Shown here: piece after piece, positions 24,909 to 32,561 of the stretch
Position numbering within the stretch: the first letter of the stretch is position 1
Layout: each line of letters opens with the position of its first letter
Assembly: GCA_937899835.1 (NCBI GenBank)
Contig: CALCCE010000250.1
Coordinates: forward strand, 27,302 to 91,301
Origin: an uncultured Flavobacteriales bacterium
GTDB lineage: Bacteria > Bacteroidota > Bacteroidia > Flavobacteriales_G > Salibacteraceae
Reading direction: 5' to 3'
DNA length: 64,000 bases
The notes under the pieces: model-generated
The model's database searches: none
The model's input: only the letters and a program-made list of their open reading frames with translations
Told to the model about the DNA's origin: nothing
Made by a program: the position numbers and the translations under genes

Positions 24909-26243
24909 TTAGGCAATGTTTAAGATTCGTTTCCAACGGGCTTTGCGTGGTTTAATGTTCGTATTAAATTCTTTGTTGAATTTATCACAGATGGACTTTT
25001 CATGCTTGCGGTAAAATTCTGGATCAAAATTGGCGTCTGGTAAGTATTCCAATACATATTCCACACTCCGCTCTTCGTGAAACCACTTATCGAATACGAC
25101 ATGGCGCATCCGTATTCCGAAGGTATTAACGCCTACAAAACGGTGAGTGGTTTCATCAAATACCAATTTGACCCCAATGCGTCCTTCCGGGTGTTCCCAC
25201 CAAAAGGATTGTTGTCCTTCCTTGGCCTTGCCAGGAACATCACCATAGGTTTGATATTCAATGTCAAAAAACTTAGCCGAGTTGAACCAAACACCTGGTT
25301 TGTAGGCAGTTTTTTTACCTGTAATAGTGGCTCCAACGGTTTCCCCCATCATCCGGCCAGTATACCACACTTGCTCCATTGGCCTTCGACCGGTAGGGTG
25401 TTGATGGAACTGTGCACAATCGCCAATGGCATAAACATCTGGAATGTTTGTTTCGAGGAACTCATTGACCATAATCCCGCGTTGAGTTTCCAAGTCGCTT
25501 TCTTTGAGGAAGGCTATGTTGGGGCTTACCCCGGCGGTGAGGCCTACAATTTGACATGGTATCTCTTCACCAGTGCTGGTTAGCACTGCACGAGCACGGC
25601 CGTCGTCTCCGGCAATTACTTCTTTCAATTCCGTATTTAAACGCAGATCGACATGGTGTTCACGCATGTGGCGCATGATCATATCACCGTCTTCAGGAGG
25701 CAGTACATTGCCCCAAAAACGGTTTTCACGCACCAAAAACGACACTTTTATATCCCGCGTGAGCATCATTTCGGCGAATTCTACTCCAATCAATCCCCCG
25801 CCAACAATAACGGCACGTTTAGCACCAGGAGAGTTTTCCTCCAAGGTCTCCAAATCCTGATAGCTGTAAAGCCCTTGCACTCCAGGCAAATCTTGACCTG
25901 GCCAGCCAAACTTGTTGGGTTTAGACCCGCAGGCGAGCACCAACACGTCATACGCCATGGGCGCATCGTTGTCAAAATGCAAGGTTTTGTTGGCAAAATC
26001 TACTTTTTCTACATAGGCGCGTTTGAGGTCGATCCGGTTTTTGGGCCAGAAGTGATCTTCAAACGGTTTGGTATTCTCGAATTTCATGTGCCCCATGTAG
26101 ATGTACATTAAGGCTGTACGAGAAAAAAAGTGATCGGTTTCCGCCGAAATTAGAGTAATACGGCATTGGGAATCACGCTTGCGAATGTGCCTGGCAGCTG
26201 TGACACCCGATATTCCGTTTCCAATTATGGCGATGTGGGTCAT
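24909..26243 (-). CDS. FAD/NAD(P)-dependent pyridine-nucleotide-disulfide-type oxidoreductase
   Basis: The 444-residue product starts at MTHIAIIGNGISGVTAARH (FAD-binding GxGxxG). The NAD(P)-binding fold is at AVIVGGGLIGVEFAEMML (about 145) and the FAD-closing motif is VYAIGDCAQF (about 280). There is no redox-active CxxxxC pair, so it belongs to the ferredoxin/rubredoxin/nitrite-reductase-like branch, with a C-terminal domain of about 120 residues. I chose the ATG at 26243; a TTG at 26264 would add seven residues before the fold. Pairing with the polyferredoxin suggests it feeds electrons to or from that protein. Confidence 0.88.
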   Translation of the reverse strand: MTHIAIIGNGISGVTAARHIRKRDSQCRITLISAETDHFFSRTALMYIYMGHMKFENTKPFEDHFWPKNRIDLKRAYVEKVDFANKTLHFDNDAPMAYDVLVLACGSKPNKFGWPGQDLPGVQGLYSYQDLETLEENSPGAKRAVIVGGGLIGVEFAEMMLTRDIKVSFLVRENRFWGNVLPPEDGDMIMRHMREHHVDLRLNTELKEVIAGDDGRARAVLTSTGEEIPCQIVGLTAGVSPNIAFLKESDLETQRGIMVNEFLETNIPDVYAIGDCAQFHQHPTGRRPMEQVWYTGRMMGETVGATITGKKTAYKPGVWFNSAKFFDIEYQTYGDVPGKAKEGQQSFWWEHPEGRIGVKLVFDETTHRFVGVNTFGIRMRHVVFDKWFHEERSVEYVLEYLPDANFDPEFYRKHEKSICDKFNKEFNTNIKPRKARWKRILNIA

Positions 26244-26328
26244 GGTAGAAAAGATAGAATGCAAATAAAGAGTTGGCCTAAAAATTAAAATGTCAATGCT
26301 CTGACAAAATATGGAATCAGTAGCGTGC

Positions 26329-26336
26329 TACATTTG
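26329..26336 (+). promoter_or_regulatory. Candidate -7 promoter element (TAnnTTTG)
   Basis: TACATTTG at 26329-26336 matches the Bacteroidota -7 consensus TAnnTTTG and lies 37 bases before the ATG of the DUF547 fusion gene. I see no convincing TTTG box at the usual distance upstream, so support rests on the -7 element and its position. Confidence 0.4.
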
Positions 26337-26372
26337 CAGGGAGCAAAATAGAGATTCTCATACTTGTACAGC

Positions 26373-28019
26373 ATGAACAAATTAGCGCTATTATGGTCCT
26401 TTTCCTTGGTTTTGGCCTCAGGATTGACCTTTGGACAAACTGAATCGGATATTTTCCGGGAAGTTGACCTCTTTTTTCAAAAACATGTAGTCGGCAACAA
26501 AGTAGACTACCAACTTATCGGGCAAGACCGCCAGGGGCTAGAGCAGCTTTCGAAACAGGTTTCTGCTACCAAATGGGAAAAAATGGAGGGCAACACCCAA
26601 AAGGCTTTCTTGATTAATGCCTACAACGTGTTCACGGTTGCTCAAATCATGGAACACTATCCGATCTCCACCAGCCAGGAAGTACCCGGCTTTTTTCAGC
26701 AGACAAAATTCCAGTTGGGGGCCAAAAAATATACGCTCGATCAAATCGAAAATAAGCTTCTTCGACCGGTATTCAAAGACGCGCGGCTGCATTTTGTGTT
26801 GGTTTGCGGAGCAAATGGGTGCCCTCCGATCATTGAGCGCGCTTATCGACCCGAATCGCTCGACCGGCAATTGGAACGCCAAACCCGCCGGGCACTCAAC
26901 GATCCTGGGTTTGTGCGGCTCAATGCCGAAAAGCAACAGGTGGGCTTGTCGCAAATATTCGAATGGTACAAAGGTGATTTTACCAAAGACGGCCAAAGCC
27001 TCACCGATTTCGTGAACCGCTACCGCACCACCCCTATTCCTGAGGGCTATAAAGTGGTGCACTACCCTTACGACTGGTCGCTCAACAGCTATTCCGGCAC
27101 TACGCCTTTTCCAGCTGCGGGAGGTACGGGCACCAGTTTGGTAGAACGACCCACCGGGAGCAACGTACAAACCTTTACTCCATCCGTATTGCTGCGCAAA
27201 GATCAGGTAGAGGTCAAATTGTTCAACAACCTCTACACCCAAACGCATTGGTATAACAATACGGATGGTGAACGCTCGGCTCTCAACCAAAGACAAACCT
27301 TTTACACCGGTATTTTCCAGTTCTTGTATGGTGCTTCTGACCAAGCTAGAATCAATGTAGGTTTTGACGTCAACCTCAAAGGGGTACGCTACGATGGTGA
27401 CCCTGACAGTAGCCCGCTTTTGGTATTTGGTGGAGATTCGGATACTTCCCGCATGACGATTACCTCTTTTGGGCCAAAAATCAAATTTTCGCCCATCAAA
27501 AAACTGGACCACTTTTCTATCCAATCGGCTTTTTGGATTCCGGTAGGTAGTAATTTGGAGGGGTCGCCCTGGATCGATCGCGACCGCTACACCTGGTGGA
27601 ACCAATTTTTCTTCGACCATTCGTTTAACGATCATTTCCAGGTCTTTACAGAAGCCGACCTGCTGTTTTGGTTTTCAAAAGACCGGAGCCGAGGCCATCA
27701 GCTTCAAACACCGCTGAGCTTATTTCTAAGCTACTTCCCTACCTCCAAAGCCACGATATATGGCATGGTGCAATACTCGCCCACCTACGAGGAATTGGCC
27801 TCTAATCAAGAGGCCATTGATGTGGGGGCGATCCCAAGATTCACCCACGGACTTGGTGCTGAATGGATGTACAACAACCATTTTGCGCAAACCGGTGTAG
27901 GTGCCAAGTATCAGGTCTTGCAAAACCTGGAGGTGGAAGCCCTCTACACCAACTTCTTTGCTGGTTTTGGTGCAGGTGCGGGTTCTACCTTCAACATCGG
28001 CTTGCGCTTCTTGCGCTAA
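26373..28019 (+). CDS. DUF547 protein fused to C-terminal outer-membrane beta-barrel
   Basis: The product is 548 residues from the ATG at 26373 (a TTG at 26364 is possible) with signal peptide MNKLALLWSFSLVLASGLTFGQ. Residues about 25-240 are DUF547 (KAFLINAYNVFTV, HFVLVCGANGCPPI, GLSQIFEWYKGDFTK, VHYPYDWSLN). From about 270 to the end, alternating amphipathic strands (FNNLYTQTHWYN, INVGFDVNLKG, FSIQSAFWIPVGS) finish with TFNIGLRFLR, typical of an outer-membrane barrel. DUF547 has weak papain/transglutaminase-like features, and the conserved Cys and His are present. The fusion would anchor the domain in the outer membrane. A stand-alone DUF547 lipoprotein lies at 52020-52838. Confidence 0.82.
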   Translation: MNKLALLWSFSLVLASGLTFGQTESDIFREVDLFFQKHVVGNKVDYQLIGQDRQGLEQLSKQVSATKWEKMEGNTQKAFLINAYNVFTVAQIMEHYPISTSQEVPGFFQQTKFQLGAKKYTLDQIENKLLRPVFKDARLHFVLVCGANGCPPIIERAYRPESLDRQLERQTRRALNDPGFVRLNAEKQQVGLSQIFEWYKGDFTKDGQSLTDFVNRYRTTPIPEGYKVVHYPYDWSLNSYSGTTPFPAAGGTGTSLVERPTGSNVQTFTPSVLLRKDQVEVKLFNNLYTQTHWYNNTDGERSALNQRQTFYTGIFQFLYGASDQARINVGFDVNLKGVRYDGDPDSSPLLVFGGDSDTSRMTITSFGPKIKFSPIKKLDHFSIQSAFWIPVGSNLEGSPWIDRDRYTWWNQFFFDHSFNDHFQVFTEADLLFWFSKDRSRGHQLQTPLSLFLSYFPTSKATIYGMVQYSPTYEELASNQEAIDVGAIPRFTHGLGAEWMYNNHFAQTGVGAKYQVLQNLEVEALYTNFFAGFGAGAGSTFNIGLRFLR

Positions 28020-28021
28020 GC

Positions 28022-29359
28022 CTAAATGAGCCCTTTCGATTTGAGCTCCAGGTACTTGTTGATGGTATTGATCGATAGGTTTTCTGGCCGGGTGAGGATG
28101 GACTGAATGCGAAATTTGCGCAATTCCTGTACAACCTGTTTTTTCTCCGAAACAAATTTTTGGGCGATGGTTTGGTAATAGATACCCTCCAGGTCATCTG
28201 CCTCTTTGCTGGAGAAATCGAAAATCTCCGAATTCTCGAAAAACACCACCACCAGCAAATGTTGGCGGTTGATTTTGCGAAGTATTGGCAACACCCGTTG
28301 CAAAGAGTACAGACTTTCGAAATTGGTGTAAAGAAACAACAAACTACGGCCCTTCACTACGTTGCGAACGGAGTGGTAGAGCAGTTCATAGTTGGCCTCT
28401 AATTTTCGATCCTGTTCGCGATATAGCGCATCTACAATTTTTTGCAATTGCCCTTTTTTGCGTTCGGCCCGAATGCTGGACCCCAATTTGTCGGAAAAGG
28501 TGATGAGACCAGCCTTATCGTGTTTGTAGAGGGCAATGTTGGAAATGACCAAACTGGTATTGATGCTGTGATCGAGCAAACTTAGCCCATCGAAAGGCAT
28601 GCGCATGGAGCGACTTTTGTCGATGACCGAATAAATTTGCTGGGCTTTTTCGTCTTCGAACTGATTCACCATCAATTCATTGCGCTTGCTAGTAGCTTTC
28701 CAGTTGATGCTTCTGAAATCATCGCCCCGCACGTAGTTTTTGATCTGCTCAAATTCGTAGCTGTGTCCCAAACGCCGAATGCGTTTGATTCCCTGAATGT
28801 TGGAGGTGCGGGAGAAGGCCATGAGTTCATAGCGCTTCATTTGAATAAAACTGGGATAGACCGGCACACTGGCGGCTTCGTTAAAACGAAAACGCCTGCG
28901 CAATAATCCCAAAGAAGTCATAGCAAAAGCCAACACTTGTCCGTAGGTATATTCTCCCCGTTCTAAAGGTCGAATTTCGTAGCTGAGCTGCCTTTTTTCT
29001 GCTCCGGCAACGGTAACCAAAATGCGCAAATCACGCCTCTGTAATTGTGGCGGTAGTTCGTCCAGAATCAACAACCGCAGCTGAAGGCCCGACAGGTTGA
29101 CCAAATCGAGGTAGATGCTATTGTCATCGCCCAAGGATAAGGATTCGGGCAACTTCCGGTGAATGGAAAGCCGCACTCGGGGGTGAAACAGCAAAATCCC
29201 ATCCACGACCAGCAACGCTACAAATACTAACAAGACGGTTTTGGCCAAGGCGAACAGCAAGGGCACAAAAAAGCTGGTAATGAACAGCGCCACCAACCCT
29301 CCAAAGGCCAGAAAAAAGCGATCGGACAAATAAAGGTTGGACAGGAATTTGATTTTCAT
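28022..29359 (-). CDS. DUF58 membrane protein with von Willebrand factor A-like fold
   Basis: The 445-residue product has two membrane helices within the first 60 residues. The DUF58 signature RGDDFRSINWKATSKRNELMVNQFE is at about residue 210 (shown here in parts: RGDDFRSINWKAT), followed by a VWA-like domain with a MIDAS-type DxSxS variant, VIDKSRSMRM. Its ATG overlaps the MoxR stop (TGATG at 29357-29361). In this widespread cluster DUF58 works with the MoxR ATPase, probably in assembly or metal loading of membrane or envelope proteins. It converges on the DUF547 gene with 2 bases between stops. Confidence 0.92.
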   Translation of the reverse strand: MKIKFLSNLYLSDRFFLAFGGLVALFITSFFVPLLFALAKTVLLVFVALLVVDGILLFHPRVRLSIHRKLPESLSLGDDNSIYLDLVNLSGLQLRLLILDELPPQLQRRDLRILVTVAGAEKRQLSYEIRPLERGEYTYGQVLAFAMTSLGLLRRRFRFNEAASVPVYPSFIQMKRYELMAFSRTSNIQGIKRIRRLGHSYEFEQIKNYVRGDDFRSINWKATSKRNELMVNQFEDEKAQQIYSVIDKSRSMRMPFDGLSLLDHSINTSLVISNIALYKHDKAGLITFSDKLGSSIRAERKKGQLQKIVDALYREQDRKLEANYELLYHSVRNVVKGRSLLFLYTNFESLYSLQRVLPILRKINRQHLLVVVFFENSEIFDFSSKEADDLEGIYYQTIAQKFVSEKKQVVQELRKFRIQSILTRPENLSINTINKYLELKSKGLI

Positions 29360-30516
29360 CAACGGGGGACTTCGATCTTCTGAATGATTTCGTTGACGAT
29401 GTCGCCTACTTCGATACCTTCCATCTCCCGATCGGGAGAAATAACCACCCGGTGGTTGAGCACCGGAAGGGTTACAAATTTGATGTCGTCGGGAGTTACG
29501 AAATCGCGCCCCCGCATGGCTGCTATGGCTTTGGAAGACCGCAAAATGGCCAGAGAGGCACGTGGAGAGGCTCCTAAGTAAAGGTCTCCATTGTTGCGGG
29601 TATCGTTCACCAACCGGGCGATGTATTCGATCAATTGATCGCTGATGTGAATGCGTTCTACAATGGCCTGGCAGTTTTTGATGGTCTCGGCCGTCATCAC
29701 CGATTTTACTTCTTCAGTTACCCGCATGGTAAAATCCTGACGAAAACGCTTGAGAATATCAATTTCTTCGTTCAAACTCGGATAATCGAGCACCACTTTG
29801 AACAGGAACCGGTCCAGCTGGGCTTCAGGCAATTGGTAGGTTCCCTCCTGCTCGATCGGGTTTTGGGTAGCGATCACCTGGAAGGGGAACTCCATGGGAT
29901 AGGTGGTACCATCAACGGTGACTTGCCGTTCTTCCATCACCTCGAAAAGGGCGGCCTGGGTTTTGGCCGGGGCCCGGTTGATCTCATCAATCAACACAAT
30001 GTTGGAAAAGATGGGACCGGCATTGAAATTGAATTCCGAATCTTTCAAGTTGAAAATAGAGGTTCCGGTAACATCGGTGGGCATCAGATCCGGCGTGAAC
30101 TGAATGCGGCTAAAATCAACCGAAAGGGTTTTGGAAAGTAACCGTGCCGATAAGGTTTTGGCAATGCCGGGAACACCTTCCAACAGAATGTGCCCTCCGG
30201 TGAACAATCCAGCCAACAGCAGATCGATCATGCGGTCCTGCCCAACAATTACCTTGCGGATTTCGGTTTTGGCTCCCTCTACGGCTTGCTTAATTTTTAT
30301 CAAATCTGGATTGGCCGGGCGGAATGCTGCGTTTTCAGAAACTGGCACTGGCGCTTCAGCGGCTGCTTTATTGCCTACTGGTTCAGCAATTGCCGGAGTT
30401 TCTTTCTCAGCGGCTTCCAGCTTGTCGGCTTCCGGTTGGTTTTCCGGTGCTGGCGTGCCTTCCGTTTCATTTTCTTTTTTATGCGGCTCTTCCTGTGGGA
30501 GTTGAGATTCTTCCAT
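29359..30516 (-). CDS. MoxR-type AAA+ ATPase with acidic/Pro-Ala-rich N-terminal extension
   Basis: The 385-residue protein has an AAA+ core with Walker A GVPGIAKTLSARLL (about 138), Walker B IVLIDEINRAP (about 176), sensor 1 VIATQNPIEQEGTY and the lid domain with ASPRASLAILRSSKA. The first 70 residues are a low-complexity tail rich in Glu, Pro and Ala (EEPHKKENETEGTPAPENQP) that MoxR proteins generally lack. The core is about the usual 315 residues. It is between the DUF4350 and DUF58 genes. MoxR is thought to be a chaperone acting with VWA-domain partners. Confidence 0.93.
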   Translation of the reverse strand: MEESQLPQEEPHKKENETEGTPAPENQPEADKLEAAEKETPAIAEPVGNKAAAEAPVPVSENAAFRPANPDLIKIKQAVEGAKTEIRKVIVGQDRMIDLLLAGLFTGGHILLEGVPGIAKTLSARLLSKTLSVDFSRIQFTPDLMPTDVTGTSIFNLKDSEFNFNAGPIFSNIVLIDEINRAPAKTQAALFEVMEERQVTVDGTTYPMEFPFQVIATQNPIEQEGTYQLPEAQLDRFLFKVVLDYPSLNEEIDILKRFRQDFTMRVTEEVKSVMTAETIKNCQAIVERIHISDQLIEYIARLVNDTRNNGDLYLGASPRASLAILRSSKAIAAMRGRDFVTPDDIKFVTLPVLNHRVVISPDREMEGIEVGDIVNEIIQKIEVPR

Positions 30517-30527
30517 GGTCGATGGTT

Positions 30528-31817
30528 CTATTTACAGTTGTCGTAAAACTTTTGCAGGGCGTGGTGGAGATTGACCAACAGAAAATCGTCGATCTGGTCG
30601 CGTTTTTCTACCACGGCAAAATGATTGAATATGGTTTTTATATCGTCGTAAGGTAATTGCGATTTGAGGGCGATCTTTTTGATCAGTGCTTCGTCCATTT
30701 CGTTGGTAGACAAGCGGTAACGATCGCGCACAAAAGCGAGGAACAATTTCATTTTATGTACGGCCAGCTTTTGGTGGTCGTTTTGCAGGAAATAGAGCCT
30801 GCCAATGGTTTGAATGTACTCCAAAGAAGTATTGGGGTTGCCTTCGAGTACCGGAATCACCCGCTGTTCGCGCTTGGATCGGAATAAGAAATACAGCAGC
30901 GTACCCGCCAGAAGCAAGTACCACGCCCAGCGCAAAGCAGGCTCGGATAAAATGAATTGCAATGGCCCCTGGCGCGCCATTCCTGGTTTTTCCCGAGGAG
31001 TTTCCTGGCTTCTTTCCCGATGAAAGTATTTGTGGTAAAAATCGTAGTAGATATCTCCCTCCAACAGGTGCCCAAATACCTTCTCAGTGTACTCCAGGTT
31101 GTCGCGGTGACGCATGTAGTAATTGGTGAACGCCAGCGGGTTGGAATGCAGGAAAAAAGCACCTTCACCATAATCTACCCGAATAAAGTTGATGTAGCCT
31201 TCGTCAAATTCACCCAAGCAAACAAAAGGAAGGTAATCGATGCAAAACTCGTTGGTATCAATGTAGGTAAACTCGTACTGAACAGGTTCGAACTTGTAGT
31301 GGAACGAAACGTTGTAGCCCTTTTCGGTGCGGAGATTTGGATGCAGAAAATTGAGGTTGATGGAGCTATCGGTATAGATCGGGTAGCTTTCCATGTAGCC
31401 GCACTCAAAAAAGCGCAATTCCGACATCACATCGTAGGGCAGGTTTTTCGTAGCGATGAAAGCATTATTGCCCGAGGCCACGTATTCCATCAGGTGATCA
31501 AAATCTCCTCCCCGATCGAGGTAGAGGTAATCGCCTATCAACAAGAGGTTCGACCGTGGTCCATTGTTTTTCAGCGGCAGCGATTCTACCAGAGAATTGT
31601 TGATCGGATGAAACTGCTGGTCGGGGAACTCATCTTTCAGCAGTTGAAACAGCAAGTACAACCCATAAGGTTGGCGGTCGCCTTCCTCGTAGCTTTCGTA
31701 CCAGACCAGTCGTCGTTCAGCGCGTTGGTTGGCCCACAAAATCAGCAAAATGCCCAATACGACCACCCCCAGGAGGATGAAGTAGCCGTTTTTGTTGCTC
31801 ATATTGCCCCCACTCAT
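30528..31817 (-). CDS. DUF4350 membrane protein of the MoxR cluster
   Basis: The 429-residue product has a membrane helix at about 11-28 (GYFILLGVVVLGILLILW), an extracytoplasmic DUF4350 domain (PYGLYLLFQLLKDEFP, LLLIGDYLYLDRGGDFDHLMEYV) and a second helix at about 290-310 (WAWYLLLAGTLLYFLF) followed by a cytosolic tail of about 115 residues. The domain resembles a ThuA/GATase-like fold. Its ATG overlaps the DUF4129 stop (ATGA), and the gene ends 11 bases before moxR. Function unknown; context ties it to the MoxR/DUF58 machine. Confidence 0.82.
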   Translation of the reverse strand: MSGGNMSNKNGYFILLGVVVLGILLILWANQRAERRLVWYESYEEGDRQPYGLYLLFQLLKDEFPDQQFHPINNSLVESLPLKNNGPRSNLLLIGDYLYLDRGGDFDHLMEYVASGNNAFIATKNLPYDVMSELRFFECGYMESYPIYTDSSINLNFLHPNLRTEKGYNVSFHYKFEPVQYEFTYIDTNEFCIDYLPFVCLGEFDEGYINFIRVDYGEGAFFLHSNPLAFTNYYMRHRDNLEYTEKVFGHLLEGDIYYDFYHKYFHRERSQETPREKPGMARQGPLQFILSEPALRWAWYLLLAGTLLYFLFRSKREQRVIPVLEGNPNTSLEYIQTIGRLYFLQNDHQKLAVHKMKLFLAFVRDRYRLSTNEMDEALIKKIALKSQLPYDDIKTIFNHFAVVEKRDQIDDFLLVNLHHALQKFYDNCK

Positions 31818-32557
31818 GATCCGGTTGAATTTTTGAGTTGGGCAATGAACTGCTCGTACTGTGGTTGCAACTGTAAAAAGAGTTCTTCAGTAAGGCGCAA
31901 CTCACCGTACCAAACGATTTCAAACAAGTAAGTTAATTCCCCAAAAGGGGCATACCAGCGCGAACCGGAAAGTTCGTAGAGGTAATCGCCATTGGTTTTG
32001 TCTTTTTTCCAGCGAATTCGGTTTTGCAGGCTGAGCTCTTTAAGTACCGCCAAGAATTGCAAGCGGATGGCAAGGTGGTAGTTGCCTGCTTCCATCGCCT
32101 CCCGCAGGGCGCGGTCTACGTCCGACTCCGTCAGGTTATCTTCGATTTCTTCCAGAGTGAAACCTGCCTTTTTTGCAATCTTTTTATTGCTAAACAGGGC
32201 AGAATTGCCAAATATCTTCCAGATAACAAAGCCCAATATCACGAGGATCACGGCAAAGAAGAGGACTTGAAAAAAGGCTCCACCTGAAATACCATCGCTC
32301 GATAACTTTGAATCCCCGGATTGTGTTCCTCCTTCGCTTTCCGGCAAGGGTTCAGGCGTTTCTTCTTCTTCTTCGTAGCGAGAATAATCCAATTCTCGGG
32401 TAAGGCCTTTCCAGGTTTCTTCGTTGAACGGACGGGGTTCTACTTCTTCATCGAGGTAATCGCGTTGGGCGACATCGTCTTCATCGTTGTCTTGAGCCCA
32501 CAACACAGACAGCCCCAACAGCAAGCTCAACAAAACCAAAAAGGTTTTTCTCATCAT
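31814..32557 (-). CDS. DUF4129 membrane protein
   Basis: The 247-residue product starts at ATG 32557 with signal peptide MMRKTFLVLLSLLLGLSVLWAQ, 4 bases after the SpoIIM-like gene. A Glu/Pro-rich linker is followed by one membrane helix at about 105-125 (FFQVLFFAVILVILGFVIWK) and a cytosolic DUF4129 domain (NYHLAIRLQFLAVLKELS, YEQFIAQL). DUF4129 proteins accompany MoxR/DUF58 genes in many bacteria and are distantly related to the C-termini of membrane transglutaminases, but no transglutaminase domain is present. An upstream TTG at 32605 would add 16 residues and overlap the preceding gene. Confidence 0.82.
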   Translation of the reverse strand: MMRKTFLVLLSLLLGLSVLWAQDNDEDDVAQRDYLDEEVEPRPFNEETWKGLTRELDYSRYEEEEETPEPLPESEGGTQSGDSKLSSDGISGGAFFQVLFFAVILVILGFVIWKIFGNSALFSNKKIAKKAGFTLEEIEDNLTESDVDRALREAMEAGNYHLAIRLQFLAVLKELSLQNRIRWKKDKTNGDYLYELSGSRWYAPFGELTYLFEIVWYGELRLTEELFLQLQPQYEQFIAQLKNSTGS

Positions 32558-32561
32558 GGCT

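Noticed and set aside
26538..27635. Long open frame of 365 codons on the minus strand
   Set aside because: It lies antisense inside the DUF547-barrel gene, has no recognisable domain or signal peptide, and is rich in residues expected from reverse reading of a coding strand.
28015..28025. Bidirectional terminator between convergent stops
   Set aside because: The stops are 2 bases apart with no stem; the same holds for 15853-15856, 35248-35250 and 39252-39268.
30957..31931. Open frame of 324 codons on the plus strand
   Set aside because: It is antisense to the DUF4350 gene and part of DUF4129, which have clear motifs and operon overlaps; no motif is seen in the reverse frame.
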